Below are positions 8,417-17,222 of a stretch of DNA of 49,135 bases, in pieces; the stretch's first letter is position 1; the number at the start of each line of letters is the position of its first letter. The notes below the pieces were generated by a model. That model was not told the origin of the DNA. It was given only the letters and a program-made list of their open reading frames with translations, and did not search any database. The translations under genes were made by a program, and so were the position numbers. The stretch is from JBDHTS01 sp039808845 (lineage in GTDB: Bacteria > Pseudomonadota > Alphaproteobacteria > Micavibrionales > Micavibrionaceae). The stretch covers positions 1 through 49,135 of the forward strand of contig JBDHTS010000002.1 in the NCBI GenBank assembly GCA_039808845.1. Reading direction: 5' to 3'.

Positions 8417-10074
8417 CAGCGCCGCCGCAGAACCGCAAGCCTGTCCATGATGCTTTCACGCGGAATGGAGGCGGAGCCTTCGTCCACGGCCCCTATGTCC
8501 AGAGCCTGCTCATAAAACCTGACCGCTTCAGCTGTTTTTCCCTGACGGTCGGCGATGACGGCCATGTTGAACGGATGCTGTGGATTTTCGGGTTCAAGTC
8601 CCGCAGCCATGCCCAGATAACGCATCGCTTCCTGGTAATTGCCCATATCGGCTTCCGTGATGCCGATCTGCGCCGCAAGGCCGGGATGGGAAGGAAAGCG
8701 CCCCTGCAGATCCAGCAGGCGGTTCAGGGCGACGGAAGGAGATTTGTTTTTCAGCAGGCCCAGCAGATTGACCATCGCATCGGCATTGTCCGGATCGATC
8801 TTCAGGAACTCCTCATAGCTGCGGATCGCGGAATCGTCCATGCCCAAATTCTGCTGCGCGACGGCACGGCCCATGACGATGCGAGGATCACGCGGATTTT
8901 TGGCATACAGCCTGCTATAGATTTCGAGCGCCGAATCATAACGCCCCATTTTCAGGGACCGCTCTGCGGACGCCACGATGGAGCGGATGTCGTCAGGCTT
9001 GAGCACCCCCTCGACAATCACGAATTTCTGGCCTGGCTCCATTGCCGGGTCGACTTTGCGCGGGCCTACGGCCATGGACATTTTTTCCGAAGGCGGCGCA
9101 ATGCCGGCATCGTAATATGCGTCATCGGGATGCGGAGCGGCATTCGGAACGGTCGTCCCGGATGCCTGGGCCCCCTGGGCCGGCGAGACGGGCGGAACGC
9201 TGCCTTCCCCCGGAACCTGCGCGGAGACGGGCGGCGGCTCGGCAGGCTTCAGAGGCGCCGGATCAGGAACGGGAACATCGGCATCGGGCACGGACGCCGG
9301 AACGCTCCCCGCGTTTTTTGGCGCGATGTCCTTCGAAGCTGCGGCGATTTCCGGACTTTTCTCTTCCTGACCGGCAGGCCCGTTTTCCGCAGGCGCGGAC
9401 AATGCGGCAGGATCGGCCGCGCCGGGAGAATCGGAAACGGGCGCGCCTTCCGTCGGCACGGAAAACTCGGCATCGGGAGTGCCCACCGGAACGGGCTGTG
9501 CAGAGTCCCCGGCGGACGCTGTCTCGACCGGAGGCTCCGGCTGCAGAGGTTGATCGGAAGCAACGGCGGCAGGTGGCGGAGCCTCGGCCGTCTCTTCATG
9601 CGGAGAAGCCGGATCCATCGGAGGATCGGGGGTCAGGGATCCTTCCGGCACCGTCTGGTTTTCCGCGGGGACAGGCTGTTGCGGCATCTCCGAGATATCC
9701 GTTCCGGCGACAGGATCCTGGGGCGCCATGGCGACGTCCGTTGGAACTTCGGGCAGGGCGGGCTGCTTTATTCCGGCGATCTGGGGATACAGAACGATCG
9801 CGCCTCCGATCGCTCCGGCGACGGCTAGGACAAGAAGCGGCACCGCCGCCTTTCCAAGGCCGGAAGACTTGCGGCTTTCGGCGGGAAAATCGAAATCCAG
9901 CCCTCCCTCGTCGACGATTTCCTCTCCATGGTCCTGCCGGGCCAGCTCGCGATCGAGATCGTCCTCAATCTGCGACGTATCGCCGTAGGAAAATTTGTTG
10001 TCGTCCCCGGCGCCGAAGGTTCCGGCATCATTGACCGGGCCGCTTGTCTCTCGGTTTTTATCATCCGGAACCAT
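8416..10074 (-). CDS. Membrane-anchored TPR protein of the pilus operon
   Basis: The 552-residue protein has an acidic cytoplasmic N-terminus (1-75), one transmembrane helix at about 78-97, a very long Pro/Ala/Glu-rich periplasmic linker (100-345) and five or so TPR units at 360-535 (for example IRSYEEFLKIDPDNADAM and RYLGMAAGLEPENPQHPF). The layout resembles MshN and other TPR proteins that sit beside secretin genes. A scaffold role, spanning the periplasm towards the secretin, is likely. It is separated from the ATPase gene by 111 nt and overlaps pilD by one base. Confidence 0.75.
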   Translation of the reverse strand: MVPDDKNRETSGPVNDAGTFGAGDDNKFSYGDTSQIEDDLDRELARQDHGEEIVDEGGLDFDFPAESRKSSGLGKAAVPLLVLAVAGAIGGAIVLYPQIAGIKQPALPEVPTDVAMAPQDPVAGTDISEMPQQPVPAENQTVPEGSLTPDPPMDPASPHEETAEAPPPAAVASDQPLQPEPPVETASAGDSAQPVPVGTPDAEFSVPTEGAPVSDSPGAADPAALSAPAENGPAGQEEKSPEIAAASKDIAPKNAGSVPASVPDADVPVPDPAPLKPAEPPPVSAQVPGEGSVPPVSPAQGAQASGTTVPNAAPHPDDAYYDAGIAPPSEKMSMAVGPRKVDPAMEPGQKFVIVEGVLKPDDIRSIVASAERSLKMGRYDSALEIYSRLYAKNPRDPRIVMGRAVAQQNLGMDDSAIRSYEEFLKIDPDNADAMVNLLGLLKNKSPSVALNRLLDLQGRFPSHPGLAAQIGITEADMGNYQEAMRYLGMAAGLEPENPQHPFNMAVIADRQGKTAEAVRFYEQALDIGAVDEGSASIPRESIMDRLAVLRRR

Positions 10075-10185
10075 GACATCAAATCCTTATGCTAAACGCT
10101 AGCCAGATATGGGTAAGATAAAGACGGACTCCGATTGAGGCGGAGCAGAATCACATTACAAGTGGAACCTTTAACTATTGAAAGG
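10075..10185 (-). other. Intergenic gap inside pilus operon
   Basis: This 111-nt gap follows the ABC ATPase stop. On the minus strand it contains a small stem CTCCG/CGGAG with a 7-nt loop at about 10119-10136, without a proper U-run. It may reduce or process the transcript, or hold a promoter for the TPR gene and the genes downstream. I see no strong sigma-70 match. Confidence 0.35.
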
Positions 10186-10941
10186 TCAAGCGGCTTCACG
10201 CCCGTATCCAGAGGAATCAATGGCTTTGAGGAAGGCCTGTTCAAGGCTTGGGGATTTTTCCTGCGCCTTCAGGCGTTCGGGCGTTCCGTCGAATATTTTA
10301 CGTCCCTGGTGAATGACGGCAATATGCCCGCAAATCTCATCCATGTCCCCCAGGATGTGGGAGCTGAAAAAAATCGTCCGTCCTTCATGCTGCATTTGCA
10401 GGATGACATCCTTGACGGCCGCGCGCGCCGCCGGATCGAGCCCGCTCATCGGCTCATCCAGGATCAGAAGCGGGCAGCCGGTCAGGACCGTCGCCATCAG
10501 CCCGGCTTTCTGGCGCATGCCTTTGGAATAGGTGCTCATCCTGTTGGCCAGAACGGCCGGATCGAGCTTCAGCCGGGTAGCGGTTTCCTCCATGGCGCGT
10601 TCATCGAACGGCACGCCGTAAAGCTCCATCGAAAACCGTATGAACTCCCTGCCTTTCAGGAACCATGGCGGATCGAAACGCTCAGGCAGATAGGCCAGAA
10701 TGCGGCGTGCGGACGGCAGCCGGGAATCCCTCCCTTCAAGGATGATCCGCCCGGTACGCATATCGCGCAGCCCTAGAAGCGCCTTGATCAGGGTCGTCTT
10801 GCCCGCGCCGTTCAACCCCATCAGCCCGAACGTCACCCCCCTCTCGATCGACAGGCTGCAACCGGAGACGGCCTGCCTCCGCCCATAGGCGATCGACACG
10901 TTTTCGAATTCAAGAAAGGGGGAAGTCAAAGCCTGCGTCAT
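10186..10941 (-). CDS. ABC transporter ATP-binding protein in pilus operon (PilH-like)
   Basis: The 251-residue nucleotide-binding subunit shows Walker A GLNGAGKTT at 42-50, a signature loop YSKGMRQK (an LSGGQ variant common in ABC-2 exporters), Walker B LLILDEPMSGLDP and the H-loop in FFSSHIL. It lacks membrane helices. The likely permease is the gene at 2347-3138, 7 kb downstream in the same operon. PilH of Myxococcus is an ATPase of this kind needed for pilus assembly. The match in role is inferred from context; the enzyme class is clear. Confidence 0.88.
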   Translation of the reverse strand: MTQALTSPFLEFENVSIAYGRRQAVSGCSLSIERGVTFGLMGLNGAGKTTLIKALLGLRDMRTGRIILEGRDSRLPSARRILAYLPERFDPPWFLKGREFIRFSMELYGVPFDERAMEETATRLKLDPAVLANRMSTYSKGMRQKAGLMATVLTGCPLLILDEPMSGLDPAARAAVKDVILQMQHEGRTIFFSSHILGDMDEICGHIAVIHQGRKIFDGTPERLKAQEKSPSLEQAFLKAIDSSGYGREAA

Positions 10942-10950
10942 GAAAACCGC

Positions 10951-11619
10951 TTATGTTCCTGTCCCCGGCAGAAAAATGCGGGTATCGAGATTGAACCGCT
11001 GATGCGGGCGCAGACGGACGGGATAGATCAGGTTTGTCGACACGTCATACCATTTCAGGTCGATGTGATCTTTCCGCACCTTGATGTCCATGATCTCTTT
11101 GGGAATGGCATCGGGCTTGACCCGCTGGCTGTTGAGCCAGACCGTCCAGTTGTCGCCGTTGACGAAACTGATCCCCCCAAGAGCGATCTCCCTGGGCCCC
11201 GCCGGCTTCGGCGCGCCGGGATCGGACGCCTCTCCTGCATCAGGCGGGCGGGTATGGTCGAACAGGTTTTTCGCCTCGTAAAGCAAGGCATATTGCCACG
11301 CGGTGAAAAACAGCGTTTTAAGGTCCTGCGGCCTGACGTCCGGCGGAGAAATGGCAGCGTGATCCTTCAGCGATTGCTCCAGCCCATCCAGCGCGTTGGC
11401 ATCCCATTGCTGCGCAGGCACGCCCGAAGATTGACCGGACGAAGGCGCGGAAACATCGCTCTGCGCTTGCGCAGCCGGAACCTGCTCAGCCGTCGCCGGC
11501 GCGGCGGCGGCAGACAGCGCGTCCTGCGCGAGGACGCGAGGGGCCGCAAGCGCCGCAAGCGCGGACGAAACCAGGAGGAAAGATCTGAAAACCGACCTGA
11601 AGGGGACACGCGCCATCAC
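10951..11619 (-). CDS. Periplasmic pilus alignment protein, PilP/MshK/GspB-like
   Basis: The 222-residue protein starts with a signal peptide (cleavage near LAQD, residue 32), then an Ala/Gln/Pro-rich linker to about 70, and ends with a compact beta-rich domain (about 140-220, LGGISFVNGDNWTVWLNSQ and the following strands). That C-terminal domain resembles the HR domain of PilP, GspC/GspB and MshK, which link the inner-membrane PilN-PilO pair to the secretin. The start codon overlaps the pilO-like stop (ATGA). The family call rests on position and domain look rather than a diagnostic motif. Confidence 0.6.
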   Translation of the reverse strand: MMARVPFRSVFRSFLLVSSALAALAAPRVLAQDALSAAAAPATAEQVPAAQAQSDVSAPSSGQSSGVPAQQWDANALDGLEQSLKDHAAISPPDVRPQDLKTLFFTAWQYALLYEAKNLFDHTRPPDAGEASDPGAPKPAGPREIALGGISFVNGDNWTVWLNSQRVKPDAIPKEIMDIKVRKDHIDLKWYDVSTNLIYPVRLRPHQRFNLDTRIFLPGTGT

Positions 11620-12269
11620 ATACCTGCCTGCTGCTGGACGACGTCCTGGATCTTGTTTTCAGGCAGGATCGTCCTCCAGTTGAAATCGAATTTTCCCTTG
11701 ATCATGGCGGTCGGCAACCCGCTGCCGATCTCCCTTAAGCTGACATCGTCGATTTCCCTGACCCGCCTTATCTCCATGCGGTTGATCCCGGCATATCCCG
11801 GAAAGGCGTTTTCGATCAGATACGCGAAATTGTAAAAATCCATATCGTCCAGCGCGTCGATATCGACGGAGACCGGCGTTTTGAGCATGACCTGCCCCGC
11901 AGCGGTCAGATCTTCGGTGCGCTCGACCATGGCCGGGCTTATGTCATAGCTGGCCAGGATCACGCGGGAATATTTCTGTATCGCCTCGAAACGGTCGCGG
12001 GCCTGCACCCTGTCCTGGGCCGTAAAGAAACCGGTCGATCCCAGCTTCTCGAACTGTTCCTTCTGCTTCTGGATCTCGTCGAATTCATTGCGCAACCTGT
12101 CCGTTTCGGTCCGGGCGGTTGAAATCTCGCCTCTCACCTGATTCAGCTGCATCTGCAGATTCTCGTTATGGGGAATCATCAGAAAATACGTTCCACCCGC
12201 CAGCGCCGCGTTCAGAAGCGCGAGGGAAAGCAGAATGATAATCCGGCGCGGGCCGATGACGCTCATCAT
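11616..12269 (-). CDS. PilO-like inner-membrane pilus alignment protein
   Basis: The 217-residue protein has a short cytoplasmic N-terminus, a single transmembrane helix (about 9-28), a coiled coil at about 36-72 (RTETDRLRNEFDEIQKQKEQ) and a ferredoxin-like periplasmic domain. This is the PilO/GspM/MshJ plan. PilO pairs with PilN in the inner membrane and aligns the pilus machine. Its start overlaps the stop of the PilM-PilN-like gene and its stop overlaps the PilP-like start, so the three are coupled. Confidence 0.75.
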   Translation of the reverse strand: MMSVIGPRRIIILLSLALLNAALAGGTYFLMIPHNENLQMQLNQVRGEISTARTETDRLRNEFDEIQKQKEQFEKLGSTGFFTAQDRVQARDRFEAIQKYSRVILASYDISPAMVERTEDLTAAGQVMLKTPVSVDIDALDDMDFYNFAYLIENAFPGYAGINRMEIRRVREIDDVSLREIGSGLPTAMIKGKFDFNWRTILPENKIQDVVQQQAGM

Positions 12270-13912
12270 TGTGCGTGCCCCCTGATCTGAAGTTCGGCGA
12301 CATAATCCTGATTCGCGGCCTTGGGATCCACGACCCCCACCTGTCCGGATGTATTTGCCGTATAGTCCATGCCCGCGACCTGGCGGGTGACGCTGACCTT
12401 GTACCCGGGGAATGCGGTCTGCAGACGCCCCTGAAGCCCGTTGACCTCGTTCACGCCCACCCCCGGCTCGATCGTCGCGGGAAAATTCAGCACAAGCGTC
12501 GCCAGCATATCGCGCGGACCGTCCGTCCGGGGCTGGCCGTCAGGCGTGTAGGCCATGGGATTGCCCTGATCAGGGCCCTGCGCGCCATCGACCATTTCAA
12601 TGATCAGCGAGCTGAGCCGCAACTCGTTCCCCAGCGCCGCGCCGATTTTTTTAATCGCCGTCAAAGGCTGCATGGCGTTCTTGTGAAGAGAGTCATAGGT
12701 ATTGATCGCGGCCTTGATGAGCTTGACGTCAAAGCCCAGAGCCGCCATCCGCTTGATTTCCACCTCCTGATCCGCCTTGGCGCGGGCCAGCTGCCCCTGC
12801 TGGTCCTGCAGATCGCCGCGCGTGGACATCATCGTCTGCATCTGCTGCAACGCCTGCCAGGACAGGTAGCCGGCACCGAGGATCAGCAGGAACATGGCCG
12901 CCGCCGCATATTGACGGGGCCTCAGCACATTTGAAAGCGCCTGAGCCTGCATCGGGAGAACGAATTTCGCCTTGCGCCCTATCCACGCGGCATGAAGCGG
13001 ATCGGCATAGCGCTGGTCTTCCTGCAGGCCGATGCTGGTCCCCAGAACCCTGGCGGCCTCGCCGACCGTAAAGGACATATAATTACAGGGTATGTCGATT
13101 TTTTCCTTGAGGGCTCCTCCCCCTTCCGGGGCCGCGACGACAATCAGATCCGTCCCGTCATTGGGCGAGTAGCCGAAACGGGAAAGATAACTGATCGTCG
13201 CCTTGATTTCCTGGGCGACATCGCCCGCCCACTGGGCGGGATCGTCGGTTTCGGCGACGGGGGTCATGCGGGTCATGGCCAGCTGGCCGTTCCTCGTGAT
13301 GACCTGCCTCAGGGCGCCGCCCCGGTGCTGGCCGATAAAGATGCACCAGCGCGACGGCTGGCGATCCTTGCCGCCAAGCCTGGCCGACAATGCAGCGACC
13401 ATGTCCGCCGCCTCGATCGGCAGCAGGACGAGGCCGGCGATGGATACCATTGACTGGCGCACGACCTCCATGGTCTTGGTGATCGGCTCCGACAGCGGCA
13501 CGGCCGCGAAAAGATAGAGATCGCCGCCCGCTACAGGCTTGCCGTCCGGCCCCTTCGCCGGCTCCTGCCTGTCTTTCCTCCCCTGCTTCAAAGGGAGCGC
13601 GCCGCGCACGGGATAGCTGGGAAACGCGACCTGCAGCTTCCGCTCCAGAACCTTGGCCTTGTCCATGACGCTGATCTTGGGCAGCCGCTGGCCGCCCTTG
13701 AAATGCTGATCCGTCATGTCGTTGATCAGCAGGGCGGGCTTCCCCCCGCAATCCGAGCGGATCATGCGCACCACGCGTTCATTGAAGTCGTCGGCCTGCC
13801 ACGGCACGGATTCGATCAGCTTCGCCGCCTTGAAGTTCACATTATAGACGGAAAGCGCCTCGTCCCCGATAAGCAGGACGGTTCTGGCCGGCGATAGAAA
13901 AGTCAGTGCCAT
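12266..13912 (-). CDS. PilM-PilN-like fusion (GspL/MshI type) pilus assembly protein
   Basis: The 548-residue protein has a cytoplasmic domain of about 335 residues with the spacing of the actin-like PilM/GspL fold, one transmembrane helix (about 343-362, AAAAMFLLILGAGYLSW), then a coiled coil and a PilN-like periplasmic domain. In most type IV pilus loci PilM and PilN are separate proteins; here the order before PilO suggests they are joined in one chain, as in GspL of type II secretion. Sequence identity to either is weak by eye. The charged insertion at about 107-130 is low complexity. Confidence 0.65.
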   Translation of the reverse strand: MALTFLSPARTVLLIGDEALSVYNVNFKAAKLIESVPWQADDFNERVVRMIRSDCGGKPALLINDMTDQHFKGGQRLPKISVMDKAKVLERKLQVAFPSYPVRGALPLKQGRKDRQEPAKGPDGKPVAGGDLYLFAAVPLSEPITKTMEVVRQSMVSIAGLVLLPIEAADMVAALSARLGGKDRQPSRWCIFIGQHRGGALRQVITRNGQLAMTRMTPVAETDDPAQWAGDVAQEIKATISYLSRFGYSPNDGTDLIVVAAPEGGGALKEKIDIPCNYMSFTVGEAARVLGTSIGLQEDQRYADPLHAAWIGRKAKFVLPMQAQALSNVLRPRQYAAAAMFLLILGAGYLSWQALQQMQTMMSTRGDLQDQQGQLARAKADQEVEIKRMAALGFDVKLIKAAINTYDSLHKNAMQPLTAIKKIGAALGNELRLSSLIIEMVDGAQGPDQGNPMAYTPDGQPRTDGPRDMLATLVLNFPATIEPGVGVNEVNGLQGRLQTAFPGYKVSVTRQVAGMDYTANTSGQVGVVDPKAANQDYVAELQIRGHAQ

Positions 13913-13933
13913 AATATAGTGCCGCTCAACTTA

Positions 13934-15157
13934 TTACATATCGAGATTTTCGAAACTGGAGTAAATAGGCCCGAAGACTGCGACCGCAATCCACAGGATC
14001 ATACCACCAAGCAGGGCGGTAAGCAAAGGCTCGATCATGGTGATCAGGCCCTGAACCGCTTCATCGACGTCAGCCGTGTAAAAATCCGAAACCTGGTCGA
14101 GAACGGCCGTCAGGTTGCCCGATTCTTCGCCCACCTTCAGCATCCGCACCACCAGGCTGGGAAACTCGCCGGAAGCGTTGAAGGCCTCGGAAAGCGGAGA
14201 GCCGGCGCGCACCTGCTCCTCGACGCCCTCCAGCGCATCCACCATGGCAAGGTTGTTTACGGTGCTGCGCGCATTGCCCAAAGATCTCAAAACATCTATG
14301 CCGCTGGCGAACATGGCGCCGAACGTCTGCGCGAAGCGTGCGATATTGATTTTCCGGATCAGGGGCCCGATGATCGGAAAGGACAGCATCCACAGGTCGA
14401 TTCTGTAGGACGCCTCGTCGGAAAGCTTGCGGGCCACCTTGATGGCCATAAAAATGACGACCGGCAGGGAAAGAATCGCCCACCAGTATACCGCGAAGAA
14501 ATCCGACGTGGCGATCAGCGCCGTGGTGTAGATCGGCAGGTCCATCTTCATATTGCGGATAAAATCGACGATCTGCGGAACCACGTACCCCATCATGACG
14601 ACAATGGTCAGGACGATGACGGACAGCAGGATCATCGGATAGCGCGTGGCCTTCCGGATCTTCGCCTGCATCTGATCCACCCATTTCAGGTATTTCACCA
14701 GCTGCAGGTAGGACGAGGTCAGATCGCCTGTCTCCTCGCCGGCGGAAACCAGCGAGACGTATAAATTCGTGAAAATCTTCGGATGCTTCGCCATCGCCTC
14801 GGAAAGCGAGCTTCCCTCCGACACATCGCGATGGATTTCGGTCATGATGTCGCGCAGATGATCGTGATCCGTCGTATCGCGGATATCGGCCAGGGCTTCC
14901 AGCATCGGGACGCCCGCGCCCTGCATCTGCTCAAGATGGATGAACAGCTGGATCAGGTCGCGGATCTTGACCTTCTTGCGCAGGACGCGCCCCCCGAACA
15001 GGCCCTTTTTGGTCTGCATGGGCGAACACTGGACAAGCTCCAGGCCCGCGCTGGCCAGCTGCTTGTACAAATCGACATCGTTCGCCGCGGAGATCACGCC
15101 CCGGATCGAACGCCCCCTGTTGTTGAGCGCCTTGTATTTGTAGCGTTGAACGGCGAT
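13934..15157 (-). CDS. pilC: Type IV pilus platform protein PilC/GspF, predicted ATC start
   Basis: PilC is the polytopic inner-membrane platform on which the ATPases act. The protein has two GspF domains (about 80-200 and 280-400), each followed by hydrophobic helices, and family motifs such as LASGIDVLRSLGNARSTV, SPLSEAF and MLKVGEESGNL. The first ATG/GTG/TTG-type start in frame is GTG at 15097, but that removes the conserved N-terminal strand. The same frame upstream encodes VQRYKYKALNNRGRSIRG, a clear match to the GspF start. The only start-like codons ahead of it are ATC at 15160 and 15157; the latter has AAGGAG at 15170-15165, 7 nt upstream. I therefore place the start at 15157 (407 residues). 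The C-terminal end lies 21 nt from the next gene. Confidence 0.8.
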   Translation of the reverse strand: MAVQRYKYKALNNRGRSIRGVISAANDVDLYKQLASAGLELVQCSPMQTKKGLFGGRVLRKKVKIRDLIQLFIHLEQMQGAGVPMLEALADIRDTTDHDHLRDIMTEIHRDVSEGSSLSEAMAKHPKIFTNLYVSLVSAGEETGDLTSSYLQLVKYLKWVDQMQAKIRKATRYPMILLSVIVLTIVVMMGYVVPQIVDFIRNMKMDLPIYTTALIATSDFFAVYWWAILSLPVVIFMAIKVARKLSDEASYRIDLWMLSFPIIGPLIRKINIARFAQTFGAMFASGIDVLRSLGNARSTVNNLAMVDALEGVEEQVRAGSPLSEAFNASGEFPSLVVRMLKVGEESGNLTAVLDQVSDFYTADVDEAVQGLITMIEPLLTALLGGMILWIAVAVFGPIYSSFENLDM

Positions 15158-15160
15158 GAT

Positions 15161-15170
15161 CCTTCTCCTT
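15161..15170 (-). promoter_or_regulatory. Ribosome binding site that sets the pilC start
   Basis: Minus-strand AAGGAGAAGG is a strong Shine-Dalgarno sequence. The nearest ATG (15173) lies in front of it and opens a different frame ending after 80 codons. The PilC frame begins just downstream with ATC ATC. This geometry supports ATC initiation at 15157 rather than GTG at 15097. Confidence 0.6.
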
Positions 15171-15212
15171 CATTCGTTCGGGCGGAAACGCCCCGGCGGG
15201 AACCGCGCCGGA

Positions 15213-17054
15213 CTATTTGACCAGGCTGACCACTTTCGAAAGCGCCTCGATGGTCGTGACTCCGGCGAGTATCTTCAGAATGCCATCGTCCTTCATACTT
15301 TTGAAGCCTTTTTGTATCGCCATGTCCTTCAGTTCCGCTTTCGAGGCGTTGTCCGCCAGGATTTTGTCCATATCGTCGTCGAACATCAGGATCTCGGCGA
15401 CGCCGATCCTTCCCTTGTATCCCTGCCCCTTGCAGGCCGGGCATCCTGACGGATTGGCCTTGTAAATCGCGGGAGAAGACTCCGGGGCCAGACCCAGCAT
15501 GCGGCATTCCTCGGCGTCAGGCTGGCAGGATACACGGCATTCCTTGCAGACTTTCCTCACGAGCCGCTGGGCGAAGACGGCAATGATCGCCCCCGCGATC
15601 ATGCCCGGCTTCAGCCCGAGATCGAGCAGGCGCGGGATGGCGCCGAACGAGTCGTTGGTATGCAGGGTTGTATAGACCTGATGGCCTGTCATGGCGGCTT
15701 TCAGCGCCATTTCGGCGGTCGTCCCGTCCCTGATCTCGCCGATGAAGATGATGTCCGGGTCCTGCCGCAGGATGGCCTTGATTCCATCCGCGAATTCCAG
15801 GATGCCCTCGCGGATCGGCGTCTGCCGGATCATGGGCAGCGAATATTCGACGGGGTCCTCCATCGTCTGGATGTTGACCTCGACGTTGTTGATCTCGTTC
15901 AGCATCGAGTACAGCGACGTCGTCTTGCCCGAACCGGTCGGGCCGGTGACGATGATGATGCCTTCCGGGCGCGCCTGGCAGCGGCGGATCTTGTCGAGGT
16001 TCTCGGGGCTGAACCCCAGATTCTCCAGCGGCACGATGCTCTGGCTCTGGTCCAGCACCCTGGCGACGATATTCTCTCCGAACACGGTCGGCAGGGACGA
16101 GACCCTGAAATCGACCACCTTGCCGCCGACGTTCAGGTCGAAACGCCCGTCCTGCGGCGCCAGCTTGTCGGCGATGTTCATGTTCGACATGATCTTGATG
16201 CGCTGGGAGATAGCGTTCCAGTGCTGCTTGTGCAGGATCTGCGCCGTGAACAGGACGCCGTCCTGGCGGTAGCGCAGGCGGACGAAATTCTCCTCCGGCT
16301 CGAAGTGGAGATCCGAGGCGCCGATCTTGACGGCGTCGGCGACCAGCGCGTTGACCAGCCGGACGATCGGATGCGAATAGGCCTCCCCGTCGGAAAGGCC
16401 AGACAGGTCGGACGCCTTCTCGTCCCCCTCCTCCAGCTCGCGCAGGATCGCGCTGATCGAACTGGCGTATCCATAGGCGTTATCGATGGCGTCGGACAGG
16501 ACATGCGGGGTCGAGACCAGGGGGCGGATCGTGACGCTCTTCGGGATCAGCCGGCGCAGCGTGTCCATCGCCACGACGTCATAAGGATCCGACATCGCGA
16601 TGACGAACTCATCGTCCTTGAGCGACACAGGCAGAATCTGATGGCGCAGGGCGATCTGCTTCTCGATCAGCGACAGCGCTTCGCTGTCGAAGATCGTGTG
16701 CTTGGGATCGAAGATCTCGAAGCCGGAACTCTGCGCGAGGAAGCTGGTCAGCGCATGATCGTCCATGAAGCCCAGGTCGACCAGCACCTCGCCCAGAAGC
16801 TTGCCGCTGACCTTTTTCTCCTGAAGGGCGACGTTCAGCTGGTCCTCGGTGATGATCCCCTGGGCCACCAGCCGTTCGCCGATGCGCCCCCCTCCGGCGG
16901 AAGCGGACTTTTCATGGACGATGTTGGGATCCTTCCCGCGCCCCTGCCCCACGACCGTGGTGGGGGCCGGAGTCTTCCCCGCCGGCGCGGACGGCGCCGG
17001 AGCGGGCTTGCTCTCAGCGGGATTTCCGGGTTTGTTCAGAGGCTCGAATTTCAT
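15213..17054 (-). CDS. pilB: Type IV pilus assembly ATPase PilB/MshE with MshEN domain
   Basis: This hexameric ATPase drives pilus extension. In the 613-residue protein an N-terminal Pro/Ala-rich segment (1-50) is followed by an MshEN domain (57-110; GRIGERLVAQGI and KLLGEVLVDLG repeats), a c-di-GMP-binding fold in MshE. The catalytic part has Walker A GPTGSGKTTS at 371-380, Walker B DPDIIFIGEIRD, a His box with TGHQVYTTLHTNDS and the four-cysteine zinc site (CKECRVSC and CPACKGQGY). Its MshEN domain suggests that pilus extension is controlled by c-di-GMP. It is the first gene of the operon; the start is 168 nt from the RTX gene stop. Confidence 0.92.
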   Translation of the reverse strand: MKFEPLNKPGNPAESKPAPAPSAPAGKTPAPTTVVGQGRGKDPNIVHEKSASAGGGRIGERLVAQGIITEDQLNVALQEKKVSGKLLGEVLVDLGFMDDHALTSFLAQSSGFEIFDPKHTIFDSEALSLIEKQIALRHQILPVSLKDDEFVIAMSDPYDVVAMDTLRRLIPKSVTIRPLVSTPHVLSDAIDNAYGYASSISAILRELEEGDEKASDLSGLSDGEAYSHPIVRLVNALVADAVKIGASDLHFEPEENFVRLRYRQDGVLFTAQILHKQHWNAISQRIKIMSNMNIADKLAPQDGRFDLNVGGKVVDFRVSSLPTVFGENIVARVLDQSQSIVPLENLGFSPENLDKIRRCQARPEGIIIVTGPTGSGKTTSLYSMLNEINNVEVNIQTMEDPVEYSLPMIRQTPIREGILEFADGIKAILRQDPDIIFIGEIRDGTTAEMALKAAMTGHQVYTTLHTNDSFGAIPRLLDLGLKPGMIAGAIIAVFAQRLVRKVCKECRVSCQPDAEECRMLGLAPESSPAIYKANPSGCPACKGQGYKGRIGVAEILMFDDDMDKILADNASKAELKDMAIQKGFKSMKDDGILKILAGVTTIEALSKVVSLVK

Positions 17055-17222
17055 GGGCGGACAGAAGCCTTACGGTCGCGGCAGTGCATACTCTATCAGT
17101 GAAAATACGGGAAAAAGTTAAAAAAAGTTATAAGAGATTACCAAAAATCCACAGATCCGGCCACGGCTTCGCCGATTGCCGTGCTCCGGCAAGCTCTTAG
17201 GACGTTCCGGAATTTTAACGCA
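17055..17222 (-). promoter_or_regulatory. Upstream region of the pilus operon
   Basis: This 168-nt gap separates the RTX lipase stop from pilB. It is AT-rich near 17100-17150, with TATAAC at 17131-17126 on the minus strand that could serve as a -10 element, but a good -35 partner is not evident. A small stem TTGCCG/CGGCAA with a 5-nt loop follows the lipase gene near 17175-17195 and could act as a weak transcription stop. The pilus operon promoter most likely lies here. Confidence 0.4.

Noticed and set aside
15094..15507. A 137-codon minus-strand frame covering the pilB-pilC junction
   Set aside because: It lies in a different frame over the 3' end of pilB and the 5' end of pilC; both real frames have strong family motifs.
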